DNA of 64,000 nt from Polynucleobacter sp. AP-Jannik-300A-C4 (GCF_018688335.1 NZ_CP061316.1:1240001-1304000), one strand, 5' to 3'. Shown: positions 9,660 to 18,360, numbered from the stretch's first letter. Notes: generated by a model not told the origin, from the letters alone. Program-made: numbers and translations.

Positions 9660-9702
9660 CCTCTTTGGGTGTGTGAAAAGTAAATTTTAAGGTAAAACAC
9701 TA

Positions 9703-9730
9703 TTGACTACTGACTGATTATCTCTATATT
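9703..9730 (+). promoter_or_regulatory. Candidate sigma-70 promoter for the 9789-11006 module
   Basis: TTGACT (9703-9708), a 16-base spacer and TATATT (9725-9730) lie about 58 bases before the ATG at 9789. They sit in the AT-rich divergent gap between the two cargo modules. Confidence 0.5.
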
Positions 9731-9788
9731 AATACAAATTGTAATAATTTTTAGAAGTTTTTTTGAAGTAAATGACAAGGAGATAAGA

Positions 9789-10073
9789 ATGGCTACAAGA
9801 GCACCACGCAAATCACTCACAGCAGAAGACTTAAAGAAGAAATTAGCAGATGCTAAAGAAGCAATTAAGGTATTGGAAAGAAAAGCATTTGCAAGTGAAA
9901 TTACAGAAGCTATTAAAAAATCAAACATTCCTGCTGACTTTAAGAAAATTAAAGATGGGGCTAAGGGAGTTACAGATATTGCAATACTTGAAACAATAGG
10001 TGAGATTGTGGGAATTAAACGTTTAGTTGTGTCACAAAGCGAGCCAGTTAAACGCAAACCTAAGTCTAAATAA
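9789..10073 (+). CDS. Small basic helical protein of the element
   Basis: A protein of 94 residues, preceded by a strong AAGGAGAT ribosome-binding site 6 bases from the ATG. It begins with basic and alanine residues (MATRAPRKSLTAEDL), continues as a predicted charged helix (KKKLADAKEAIKVLERKAF), and ends in a Lys/Arg-rich tail (VKRKPKSK). The charge suggests nucleic-acid binding; no family was recognised. Its stop is two bases before the next ATG, so three genes (9789-11006) form one operon. The long antisense open frame over it has no ribosome-binding site and was discounted. Confidence 0.65.
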   Translation: MATRAPRKSLTAEDLKKKLADAKEAIKVLERKAFASEITEAIKKSNIPADFKKIKDGAKGVTDIAILETIGEIVGIKRLVVSQSEPVKRKPKSK

Positions 10074-10075
10074 CT

Positions 10076-10447
10076 ATGACACGCAAACCAAGCAAGACTA
10101 TTGAAGAAAAGATTTACGAAGCAAAGTTAAAAGTAATAGAAATAGACGAAGAATATAGAACGCAGTTGTATTTTGAAACAATGCCAACTACTAATCCGTC
10201 ATATCAATATTGCTATGCAACGTCTAACTTTACTATTCCAGCAGAGCAACAATCTGTTGATGCTTGGTTGCGTGCTGTAATTAAGCATATGGCTATGAGA
10301 CGTCCTGGACACGGTGGTGAAGTTACTAAAGCACTACTAATATCAATACCAGAGGACTTAAAAGAAATTGGTATGGATGCTTGGATTGATTATGAAACAC
10401 GTAAGCTAAGAAAACGAGCTACGAGTAGAGTTAAGAAAGCCAAATAA
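10076..10447 (+). CDS. Hypothetical protein of the element's three-gene module
   Basis: A protein of 123 residues, starting 2 bases after the preceding stop and ending one base before the next gene. It has a charged N-terminal helix (TIEEKIYEAKLKVIEIDEEY), a Tyr-rich middle (PSYQYCYATSNF), a block DAWLRAVIKHMAMRRPGHGG and a basic C-terminus (KLRKRATSRVKKAK). I do not recognise a family. The basic tail, shared in character with the preceding small protein, would suit contact with DNA or RNA. Very tight spacing suggests obligate co-expression. Confidence 0.6.
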   Translation: MTRKPSKTIEEKIYEAKLKVIEIDEEYRTQLYFETMPTTNPSYQYCYATSNFTIPAEQQSVDAWLRAVIKHMAMRRPGHGGEVTKALLISIPEDLKEIGMDAWIDYETRKLRKRATSRVKKAK

Positions 10448-10448
10448 A

Positions 10449-11006
10449 ATGCCAATTAAATGTGCTATTTTTATAGATAGTGACGAACAAGAGAAGCCAA
10501 GCTACAAAGAATTAGATGCTTATCTTGGCAAAGGCAGTAAAGTTTTATATGGTGGTGGAAAACGTAAGAATAAAAATTTGCCACATTTAGAAGAGTTGCA
10601 TTTAATAACTCACGCTTACAGCACTTTTGAAAAGTTATTGTTCTCAAATAACAATAATAGGTATAGTTTTCCAGAGCTATACATATTTGAAAACGATGCT
10701 AACGCTACAGCTTTATTGCTTAAGTATCCACATAACATCATTGCTAATTTTATTGTAGATGCTACTCTTATTGATGAATTACATCATCTTAGCTGGTCAC
10801 ACTACCACTTAACAAGCTATGCAAATACATTAAAGAGCAACATAAGCTCGCTCAGTTTTTTTGAAGAAAAAGAAATTGGCGACAATAAGCTATATAAAAA
10901 ATTTCCTGCCTATATTAAAAATACTGAAACATTTATAAAAGATATAGATGCTAATGCCGACAGGATTGTTAATATGGCTGGACTAATATTTAAGTCTGGT
11001 TGGTAA
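10449..11006 (+). CDS. Hypothetical protein, last gene of the three-gene module
   Basis: A protein of 185 residues with no recognised family, no signal peptide and no membrane segment. The N-terminus (MPIKCAIFIDSDEQEKPSY) reads as a hydrophobic beta strand ending in acidic residues. This is superficially like the start of metal-dependent nuclease folds such as NYN/PIN, but no full acidic set could be traced, so no such claim is made. Other visible blocks are GSKVLYGGGKRKNK, FPELYIFENDANA and ELHHLSWSHYHLTSY, the last rich in His. It converges on the recombinase gene at 11009 with a 2-base gap. Confidence 0.55.
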   Translation: MPIKCAIFIDSDEQEKPSYKELDAYLGKGSKVLYGGGKRKNKNLPHLEELHLITHAYSTFEKLLFSNNNNRYSFPELYIFENDANATALLLKYPHNIIANFIVDATLIDELHHLSWSHYHLTSYANTLKSNISSLSFFEEKEIGDNKLYKKFPAYIKNTETFIKDIDANADRIVNMAGLIFKSGW

Positions 11007-11008
11007 TA

Positions 11009-11677
11009 TTAATTTAACAAGTTTATCGCCTTGCGTTTCATATCATCGTTGCAATCTATGTAGCATTGCACACTACTAAGTGCTCTGTGTCCACTCAATC
11101 CCATAATTACCCTAACACCAACACCTTTATTAGCTAAGTTTGTAATAAAGCTACGTCTGCCTGAGTGTGAACTTGCACCAGCTATCCCTGCCCTATTAAA
11201 CAAGTAATGGAAGAATTGGGCTAATGTATTGGGACTGTAGCCATCACTTGCACGTTTTTGACTGTAAAAAAACTTTACGTTAGTGTTAAGTGGCTTGTAT
11301 AGCTTAACGTATCTTGTTAATTCTTTATGTAACTTGTCATTAACAAATACAATACGTGCTTCTTTAGTCTTAGTATCTTCAGCACTAAGTCTTATTTCAC
11401 GTCTAACAGCACCATCGCTATCTACAACATCCTTAAATCTTAAATTAGCAACTTCGCTAACACGCATACCAGTATTAAAAATAGTGTAAATCATTGCTCT
11501 ATTTCGTTCACTGTGCTTGCGTGTTGCTACGTAGTCTAAAACTTTACGTATTTCATCATTGTTTAATGTTTTTGCTTGCTTAGACATAGTTTCTTTCCCT
11601 AACCAAAGTTTTGCTATGTCTTTAATGTATTTTCTTTGTTTATTTTCTGCGACCTTTTTATTCCAAAAGTTTGTCAT
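11009..11677 (-). CDS. Tyrosine recombinase, mostly catalytic domain
   Basis: 222 residues from the ATG at 11677, which has AGGAAG nine bases upstream; an internal ATG at 11587 (MSKQAKTLNNDEI) would leave about 192. The complete catalytic set of the tyrosine recombinase family is visible: Arg in GMRVSEVANL, a Lys in the TKTKEARIV hairpin, H-x-x-R in SHSGRRSF, His in GLSGHRAL and the nucleophile Tyr in VQCYID. A full core-binding N-terminal domain is missing, so the size is like FimB/FimE inversion recombinases. It is a second recombinase in addition to the integrase beside guaA. Possible roles are resolution of the circular form, DNA inversion or host-linked integration. Confidence 0.85.
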   Translation of the reverse strand: MTNFWNKKVAENKQRKYIKDIAKLWLGKETMSKQAKTLNNDEIRKVLDYVATRKHSERNRAMIYTIFNTGMRVSEVANLRFKDVVDSDGAVRREIRLSAEDTKTKEARIVFVNDKLHKELTRYVKLYKPLNTNVKFFYSQKRASDGYSPNTLAQFFHYLFNRAGIAGASSHSGRRSFITNLANKGVGVRVIMGLSGHRALSSVQCYIDCNDDMKRKAINLLN

Positions 11678-11916
11678 TAGTAAATTCTTCCTAAAATCAA
11701 TGTGTTAGCTATGAGAACCACTGTTTTAATAGCCAAATGTAATACTTAATGTAAGAGATTACATATTGCTATTTAGTAATCTTGTCGTCTAATACCCACA
11801 TTAATTTGCAGACTTGTTTAAAGCGTCACAGTAGCGTTTGTTAAGTTCTCAGCTACGATTGCATTCAGCTTGCTAAGTTCTTTGCTTACAGCGTTGATTT
11901 GAGCTACACTTTTGCT
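11678..11916. other. Non-coding gap between recombinase and GDCCVxC genes
   Basis: No gene is supported here. The stretch is AT-rich with short imperfect repeats (two copies of TAAGTTCT and a TGTAAT/ATTACA pair). It could hold a recombination site for the adjacent recombinase, but no long inverted repeat typical of an invertible switch was found. Confidence 0.35.
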
Positions 11917-12120
11917 ATGGAACTTAATTCTGTAATCACTTGCCCTATTTGTCAGCATAAACAAGCAGAAGTAATGCCCACTGATAGCTGTCAGTTTTTC
12001 TATAAATGTTTAGAGTGTGGGACTGTGCTTAAGCCAAAAGCTGGGGATTGCTGTGTATTCTGTAGCTACGGAACTGTTCCTTGCCCACCTATACAAGCAA
12101 ATAAGTCTTGCTGTAAGTAA
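11917..12120 (+). CDS. GDCCVxC-family small cysteine-rich protein
   Basis: A protein of 67 residues from the ATG at 11917; a TTG at 11899 would add six. It has a zinc-ribbon-like arrangement CPIC (Cys-9, Cys-12) and CLEC (Cys-31, Cys-34), then the diagnostic motif GDCCVFCSYG (from residue 43) and a C-terminal SCCK. Proteins with this GDCCVxC motif are small, sometimes selenocysteine-containing in other bacteria, and often occur near mercury or metal-resistance genes. Here it stands alone between two replication/recombination genes and no mer gene is present. Metal or thiol binding is inferred. Confidence 0.8.
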   Translation: MELNSVITCPICQHKQAEVMPTDSCQFFYKCLECGTVLKPKAGDCCVFCSYGTVPCPPIQANKSCCK

Positions 12121-12195
12121 ATTTTAGGCAAAGCTTCGCATTAAGCATTAAATACTATGCTCAATTTGTATTCCAAATTGTCCAAAACTACTTAA

Positions 12196-12831
12196 TTACA
12201 AGCTGTTTTCTACGCTAATGTCACTTAAGTAGATTTGGGGTTGTTTAATGCTTTGTATGCGTAAAGCATCTACGTTTCCAACGTTTGCTTCTTTAGTAAT
12301 GTAATCAAGCCAGCCATAAGTGTTGCTTAGTGGCTTTATGACTATGCTTTTATGTGCAAAGTCACAAGCCCACCAAGCTCGTTCTATAGTATTTCTAATA
12401 TCAATATTTTTTGGTAGGTTACCAATTGCTAAGTGTGCGTGTATGCGTTTGTCGCTGTAAATGCCTTCTATGCTTGTAATCATTGTTGGTTGTGAATATG
12501 CCTTAGTTGTTGTCCTTTTTGTGTCTTTACCATATGCCATATATGCAAGTTTTGAGTAGAAATAACGCAATGTATCTTCTGCTACTTGCTCGTTTAACCA
12601 CTTCCATTCACCCAAAACCTTTTTATCCCCCCAATTCCAGCTTTCTGGTTGGAATTTTTGGGCAGAAATAAACACGTTACTCTGGTTTTGGGTGCATTTT
12701 TGGTATGTTTTTGGTAGCACGTATGCACGTGTTTTGAACGTCACAGTTACAGCGTGTGTAAGACGTGGACTAAATTGGTTAATTGTTTCTACGTATGCTT
12801 GCTTAAGAGCTTGGTTATTAGACATACACAT
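12196..12831 (-). CDS. Putative HUH-type rolling-circle replication initiator
   Basis: A protein of 211 residues with the three ordered motifs of HUH endonucleases: motif 1 HAVTVTF (about 26-32), metal-binding HAHLAIG (His-131, His-133) and a single catalytic tyrosine in WLDYITKE (Tyr-177, Lys-180; Y-x-x-K). This family nicks one strand at an origin and starts rolling-circle replication. There is no helicase domain, so it would depend on host helicases. The start at 12831 or 12825 lacks a clear ribosome-binding site. It is divergent from the gene at 12973; the gap between them, with an AAAACCAA/TTGGTTTT inverted repeat, is a candidate origin or operator. A transposase or relaxase of the same fold is the alternative. 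Confidence 0.72.
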   Translation of the reverse strand: MCMSNNQALKQAYVETINQFSPRLTHAVTVTFKTRAYVLPKTYQKCTQNQSNVFISAQKFQPESWNWGDKKVLGEWKWLNEQVAEDTLRYFYSKLAYMAYGKDTKRTTTKAYSQPTMITSIEGIYSDKRIHAHLAIGNLPKNIDIRNTIERAWWACDFAHKSIVIKPLSNTYGWLDYITKEANVGNVDALRIQSIKQPQIYLSDISVENSL

Positions 12832-12848
12832 ATTTATGCGTATGTAAT

Positions 12849-12883
12849 AAAACCAATTATTTTTTAATGAATTATTTGGTTTT
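12849..12883. repeat. Inverted repeat between rep and the DUF6641-like gene
   Basis: AAAACCAA (12849-12856) and TTGGTTTT (12876-12883) are perfect 8-base inverted arms separated by 19 AT-rich bases, immediately upstream of the HUH Rep gene. It could be a Rep-binding site, a replication origin or an operator; nothing in the sequence decides among these. Confidence 0.4.
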
Positions 12884-12972
12884 TGGTGAGAATTGGTGGC
12901 AGATTTAGGTAGGAATCGCTATTAATCAGCCATAAAGTAAGTATGCCCATTAACTTATAGGAGAACTTACAA

Positions 12973-13416
12973 ATGAGCATAGTTACAAACTTAAAGCTAA
13001 TTACAAGCACTAAAACAAATGCCACCTCACCACTAATGCAACGTAGGACAAAGTTACTTGCTAAAGTGCAGGAACAGATTGATATGTGTGAAGCCAAGCG
13101 TAATCAGCAAACTTTTGCACCTAAACGACTTAAGACTATTGTTAATAAAGAAACTGGTGAGCGTGTCACAGTTGAAACTATTAAGCGTATTAAGGAGTGG
13201 TTTTGGATTACAAGTGACAATAAGATTAATTTAGCAATTAAGTATGGTGCTAAAACACTTCCACTTAACAAGAAAGGTGCTAATGCAATTGAGATTACTA
13301 ATGGAACTGAATTAATTGGAACATTGAACAAACTTAAGGAAGCTGTTATTGCTGGAGAATTTGATGATGCAATTGCAGAAGTTAGTAACGAAACACGCAA
13401 AGCATTTAAGAAGTAG
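12973..13416 (+). CDS. DUF6641-like protein
   Basis: A protein of 147 residues with AGGAG upstream of the ATG. It begins MSIVTNLKLITSTKTNATSP, followed by LMQRRTKLLAKVQEQI, a conserved-looking KRIKEWFWITSDNKINLAIKYGAK block and a C-terminal helix with ELIGTLNKLKEAVIAGEFD. This order matches what I remember of DUF6641 proteins found in plasmids and integrated elements of beta- and gammaproteobacteria; the family name is given with moderate confidence. The function is unknown. Its divergent position opposite rep suggests a role in replication or copy control, which is inference. Confidence 0.65.
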   Translation: MSIVTNLKLITSTKTNATSPLMQRRTKLLAKVQEQIDMCEAKRNQQTFAPKRLKTIVNKETGERVTVETIKRIKEWFWITSDNKINLAIKYGAKTLPLNKKGANAIEITNGTELIGTLNKLKEAVIAGEFDDAIAEVSNETRKAFKK

Positions 13417-13422
13417 TGTTAC

Positions 13423-13459
13423 TTACGTGCCCCATCTAATATGTATTTGGGGCACGTAA
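13423..13459. repeat. Perfect 11-base inverted repeat downstream of the DUF6641-like gene
   Basis: TTACGTGCCCC (13423-13433) and GGGGCACGTAA (13449-13459) form an 11-base-pair stem with a 15-base loop, 6 bases after the stop codon. No T-run follows on either strand, so it is not a classical intrinsic terminator. A replication nick site, single-strand origin or mRNA-stabilising hairpin are options. Confidence 0.6.
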
Positions 13460-13483
13460 ACATAAGAAAAACTAAATAATGTA

Positions 13484-13627
13484 ATGAGACGATATAAAGC
13501 TATTGTGAATGCAAGTGGAATGTGGGTTGAGACTATTTTGTATGCACAGAATCAAGCACAGGCATATAAGTTATTCCAAACAATATTTGGTAGTAGCAAT
13601 GTGCCACATCAGCCAACACAACTGTAA
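13484..13627 (+). CDS. Very small protein (47 residues)
   Basis: A short frame reading MRRYKAIVNASGMWVETILY, then AQNQAQAYKLFQTIFGSSNV, and ending QPTQL. The shape, a beta strand with VNASGMWVET followed by an AQNQAQAYKLFQ helix, looks like a genuine folded mini-protein; similar tiny proteins occur in integrated elements of Burkholderiales as far as I recall. It lies between the hairpin at 13423-13459 and another small gene starting 4 bases downstream, on the same strand. Function unknown. Confidence 0.55.
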   Translation: MRRYKAIVNASGMWVETILYAQNQAQAYKLFQTIFGSSNVPHQPTQL

Positions 13628-13631
13628 TGAT

Positions 13632-13793
13632 ATGAAGATACAAGAAGTAATTAAACCACCTACTCCACAACAACAACGTATTAAGTCTTTACAACTACAA
13701 AAGGATAATGCTAATAAAGCATTAAAGGCTGAACGTGATAGACAGAAGATTGCTAAGGCAAGACAGACAATATCTAATATTACGTTGGGATAA
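13632..13793 (+). CDS. Very small basic coiled-coil protein (53 residues)
   Basis: Begins at the ATG 13632 four bases after the preceding small gene: MKIQEVIKPPTPQQQRIKSL followed by a Lys/Arg/Gln-rich helix and ending TISNITLG. A longer upstream start at 13509 would overlap the 47-residue gene in another frame and has unlikely composition, so the short form is chosen. It converges on the integrase gene with a 14-base overlap of the two 3' ends. The basic helix might contact DNA, for example as an excisionase-like factor next to the integrase; this is a guess from position. Confidence 0.5.
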   Translation: MKIQEVIKPPTPQQQRIKSLQLQKDNANKALKAERDRQKIAKARQTISNITLG

Positions 13794-15063
13794 GTAATCC
13801 GTCTTTAAGTGTGTAACCAGCAAATGCATTCGCAATTAGCTTAGCATCTGTCGTGTGGTAGTAAGTATTCTCAATTTGTGTAGTGCTTGTTCCAGCAATT
13901 TCACTAACTGATGTTGGCACTAATCCACTATTAACTTTTTGCGTTATGTAATAGTGTCTAAAGCTATATGGAACTATATTACGCTTTTCTAAGTTATCAA
14001 TCTCTGCTAATTTCATTACTTTATCGAAGTGATATGCAATTGCTCTATTGCTAATAGCTGTGTCACCATTAACGCTGAAGATTAAAGTATTCCCAAATTT
14101 CTTCTGCTCTTCTTTCGCTTTTGTTTTTTGATATGCTGTTATGCGTGGATACTGTAAGTTAAATAATTCTGCAAAATAACGTATATCTTTTTCAACAATT
14201 CTGCGTGTCTTATTAACTTTGCTTATCTCTGCTCTTACTGTTAGCTTAACTAAGTCGTAATTCTCATTGCCAACTCTATGTCTAAATTCTTCGTAATCAC
14301 GCCACTCTAATTGTGTCTGCTCACCTCTACGCAATCCAAACATTAAGCTAATTACAAAGTAATAACCAGCAATCGCTTTAACTAAATTTCCAGTTGCATT
14401 AATGTTTTGCAATGCCTCTGTAATGTATGCATCCAATACATTACGTATATCCACAATCTCATCATCAGTAAAACTATTACGTCTTAAGCTCTCATCACCT
14501 CTATCAGCACGTTTTAGCTTAGTAAATTCAAATCCATTTATATATGTTTCATTATGCTTATGTAACCATTTCATCATTGCATTAATCGTTGCTTGCTCAT
14601 TCTCAACAGTTGTAGTGCTTATTGATTGCTTTTTACCTAAGCCTTCTTGTCTTTTACTGTAATAGTCTTCGCAATCTGTTATTTGCAATTCCTTTAACTT
14701 AGTATCACGCTTAATAAAATTAAGCCAATGCTCTAAGTGTGTCTTTATTGTGCTAAACCTACCTTTAGTAATGTTTATATCTATGTCTTTTTTACGCTTT
14801 TCCAAATACATAGCAACACCATCTTTAGCTGTTTTGCTAAAGTAAGTTCTACCACCATATTCCATTGCCTTAAGCTCGTAGTAATGCTTCTTAGCAAGCT
14901 CTTTAGCTGTGTTTAAGTTATTTGTTTTTAAGCTAAATCGTGCGTATTTACGCTCTTTTGTTAGCCATAACCTAAAGTGCCAATACTCTCCACGCTTGTA
15001 AATTACAGCGTCTTCAAATATGACTACTTCTGTTCCATTTGTTTTAACTTTTTTAGTTGGCAT
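13780..15063 (-). CDS. Site-specific tyrosine integrase of the guaA element
   Basis: A protein of 427 residues with an N-terminal arm-binding-like region (KRGEYWHFRLWL, then Lys/Tyr-rich), a core-binding helical region at about 75-185 and a C-terminal catalytic domain. Catalytic features are Arg in GLRRGEQTQLEW, the box II Arg in VPYSFRHYYIT (with Tyr in place of the usual first His) and a terminal tyrosine in QIENTYYH. It lies directly beside the guaA 3' end with its promoter region facing the att site, the normal arrangement for an island integrase. It most likely catalyses integration into and excision from guaA. A 10-base inverted repeat (15074-15101) overlaps its promoter region and may be an autoregulatory operator. 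Confidence 0.88.
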   Translation of the reverse strand: MPTKKVKTNGTEVVIFEDAVIYKRGEYWHFRLWLTKERKYARFSLKTNNLNTAKELAKKHYYELKAMEYGGRTYFSKTAKDGVAMYLEKRKKDIDINITKGRFSTIKTHLEHWLNFIKRDTKLKELQITDCEDYYSKRQEGLGKKQSISTTTVENEQATINAMMKWLHKHNETYINGFEFTKLKRADRGDESLRRNSFTDDEIVDIRNVLDAYITEALQNINATGNLVKAIAGYYFVISLMFGLRRGEQTQLEWRDYEEFRHRVGNENYDLVKLTVRAEISKVNKTRRIVEKDIRYFAELFNLQYPRITAYQKTKAKEEQKKFGNTLIFSVNGDTAISNRAIAYHFDKVMKLAEIDNLEKRNIVPYSFRHYYITQKVNSGLVPTSVSEIAGTSTTQIENTYYHTTDAKLIANAFAGYTLKDGLLIPT

Positions 15064-15224
15064 TTAATTTACGTTGTAGCTATCTGTTTTCATAGCTACA
15101 AAGTTGTGTAACTATTTCAACAACTGTAAATTAAATTGCTAAGGAATACAACGACTTATTGTTTAGTGTGAAACTTTTGTGTAACTCGTAAATCCATATA
15201 AATCAAGGACTTACAAGCGTGTTT
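15064..15224. other. Right terminal non-coding region with candidate integrase sites and an operator
   Basis: This gap holds a perfect inverted repeat TTGTAGCTAT/ATAGCTACAA (15074-15083 and 15092-15101), two copies of GTGTAACT (15106-15113, 15179-15186) and ATCAAGGACTTAC (15202-15214), which matches 7511-7523 with one change. The octamer is thus present twice at each end of the element in the same orientation, as expected of arm-type sites of a tyrosine integrase. No gene is seen. Confidence 0.5.
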
Positions 15225-15245
15225 TCACTCCCACTCGATAGTTGC
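15225..15245. repeat. attR-like repeat at the guaA 3' end
   Basis: This is the last six codons and the stop of guaA, matching 7469-7489 at 16 of 21 positions. The core TCCCACTC (15229-15236) is identical in both copies and probably contains the strand-exchange region. Confidence 0.8.
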
Positions 15246-16832
15246 TGGAGGTTTTCCGCTAATGTCGTAGACCACGCGATTGATGCCGCGCACTTCGTTA
15301 ATAATGCGATTAGATACCTTGCCAAGCAAATCATGAGGCAAGTGAGCCCAGTGCGCAGTCATAAAGTCTTGTGTTTGAACGGCTCTGAGCGCAACAACAT
15401 ACTCATAAGTTCTACCGTCACCCATGACGCCAACAGATTTCACTGGCAAGAACACTGCGAAGGCTTGACTGGTAAGGTCATACCAGGATTTTTGGCTTGC
15501 TTCATCAATCGTATTGCGCAACTCCTCAATGAAGATCGCGTCAGCACGCTGGAGCAAGTCGGCAAATTCTGATTTCACTTCACCTAAGATGCGCACTCCA
15601 AGGCCAGGACCTGGGAATGGATGGCGATACACCATCTCACGCGGCAGACCCAAAGCAACGCCAAGCTCACGCACTTCATCTTTAAACAATTCACGCAATG
15701 GCTCAAGCAGCTTGAGGTGCATATCTTCAGGCAAACCACCCACATTGTGGTGACTCTTAATCGTATGCGCGCCCTTCTTGCCCTTACCAGCAGACTCAAT
15801 CACATCTGGATAAATAGTTCCTTGAGCAAGCCACTTGGCCTTTTCGATCTTTCCAGACTCAGCCTGGAAGATCTCAACAAATTCTTTACCAATAATTTTG
15901 CGCTTAGCTTCTGGGTCAGCAACACCAGCAAGCTCAGACATAAATTTGTCTTTAGCATCTACTCGAATCACTTTGACGCCAAGATTACGAGCAAACATCT
16001 CCATCACCATGTCGCCTTCGTTTAAACGAAGTAGGCCATGATCAACAAATACGCAAGTGAGTTGATCACCAATCGCACGATGGATTAATGCCGCAGCTAC
16101 GCTAGAGTCGACGCCACCAGATAAACCAAGAATGACTTCTTCATTGCCAACTTGCTTGCGAATATGCTCAACCGCTTCACTGATGTAATCACCCATGACC
16201 CAGTCAGGTTTGCACTGGCAGATATCGTGCACAAAGCGAGCTAAGATGGCCTCACCTTGCAAGGTATGCGTTACTTCTGGATGGAACTGGAACGCGTAGA
16301 AACGGCGTTCTTCATCAGCCATACCCGCAATCGGACAAGACTCTGTAGAAGCCATTAACTTAAATGCTGGCGGCATTGTAGTGACTGAGTCACCATGACT
16401 CATCCACACTTTCAAAATACCGTGACCTTCGCTGGTAGAAAAGTCTTGTATGCCTTTCAGCAAATTGGTGTGACCATGGGCACGCACTTCTGAGTAACCA
16501 AACTCACGAGCTTTACCCAAAGACTCAGCAGAAGCAACAGCACCACCGAGTTGGGTTGCCATAGTTTGCATGCCGTAGCAAATACCTAAAACGGGAACGC
16601 CCAATTCAAAAACGATTTGTGGCGCACGAGGACTTCCCTCTTCAGTAACAGAGCTTGGTCCACCTGAAAGAATGATTCCTTTGCCACCCTGCTCTTGAAT
16701 AAATTTGCGAATGAACTCTGGATCGCAATCGTAAGGATGAATTTCTGAGTAGACGCGGGCATCACGCACGCGTCTAGCAATCAATTGGGTGACTTGTGAA
16801 CCAAAGTCGAGAATCAGTATTTTGTCGTGCAC
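15225..16832 (-). CDS. guaA: GMP synthase, glutamine-hydrolysing
   Basis: A protein of 535 residues, standard for single-chain GMP synthase, converting XMP to GMP. The N-terminal class I amidotransferase has Cys-85 (GICYGMQ) with His-184 and Glu-186 (FHPEV). The ATP pyrophosphatase domain has the P-loop SGGVDS (238-243). The C-terminus KPPATIEWE is complete, so insertion of the element at its 3' end has kept the gene intact. It follows guaB by 36 bases, forming the usual guaB-guaA pair. Confidence 0.97.
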   Translation of the reverse strand: MHDKILILDFGSQVTQLIARRVRDARVYSEIHPYDCDPEFIRKFIQEQGGKGIILSGGPSSVTEEGSPRAPQIVFELGVPVLGICYGMQTMATQLGGAVASAESLGKAREFGYSEVRAHGHTNLLKGIQDFSTSEGHGILKVWMSHGDSVTTMPPAFKLMASTESCPIAGMADEERRFYAFQFHPEVTHTLQGEAILARFVHDICQCKPDWVMGDYISEAVEHIRKQVGNEEVILGLSGGVDSSVAAALIHRAIGDQLTCVFVDHGLLRLNEGDMVMEMFARNLGVKVIRVDAKDKFMSELAGVADPEAKRKIIGKEFVEIFQAESGKIEKAKWLAQGTIYPDVIESAGKGKKGAHTIKSHHNVGGLPEDMHLKLLEPLRELFKDEVRELGVALGLPREMVYRHPFPGPGLGVRILGEVKSEFADLLQRADAIFIEELRNTIDEASQKSWYDLTSQAFAVFLPVKSVGVMGDGRTYEYVVALRAVQTQDFMTAHWAHLPHDLLGKVSNRIINEVRGINRVVYDISGKPPATIEWE

Positions 16833-16868
16833 GAAAGGATTACCTTAAATTCAAGCTGCTTTTACTTC

Positions 16869-18344
<1,476 letters not shown>

Positions 18345-18360
18345 CTAGTCGCAAAAACCG

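Larger units (their letters stand above)
7469..15245. mobile_element. Integrated element in the 3' end of guaA (about 7.7 kb)
   Basis: The boundaries are an imperfect 21-base direct repeat (7469-7489 and 15225-15245, 16 of 21 matching) containing the identical core TCCCACTC. The right copy is the real end of guaA and the left copy is the displaced end. Inside, base composition is visibly more AT-rich and Lys-codon-rich than the flanks. The element carries an integrase beside guaA, a second tyrosine recombinase, an HUH Rep, a DUF6641-like gene, a GDCCVxC gene, and cargo modules of unknown function. GMP synthase is an established integration target for genomic islands. No capsid, terminase, Zot-type ATPase, relaxase with coupling protein, or type IV secretion gene is visible. 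Confidence 0.88.

Noticed and set aside
9707..10057. 116-codon open frame opposite the gene at 9789
   Set aside because: It is antisense to a gene with a strong ribosome-binding site and has the hydrophobic, Ser/Leu-rich composition typical of an antisense shadow.
13509..13631. Long form of the 13632-13793 gene starting at 13509
   Set aside because: The extra N-terminus lies over the 47-residue gene in another frame, has odd Cys/His-rich composition and no ribosome-binding site.
7469..15245. Integrated filamentous phage (inovirus), suggested by size and Rep
   Set aside because: No Zot/pI ATPase with a P-loop, no small coat protein pattern and no adhesin were found; the membrane protein at 9180-9659 has no Walker motif.
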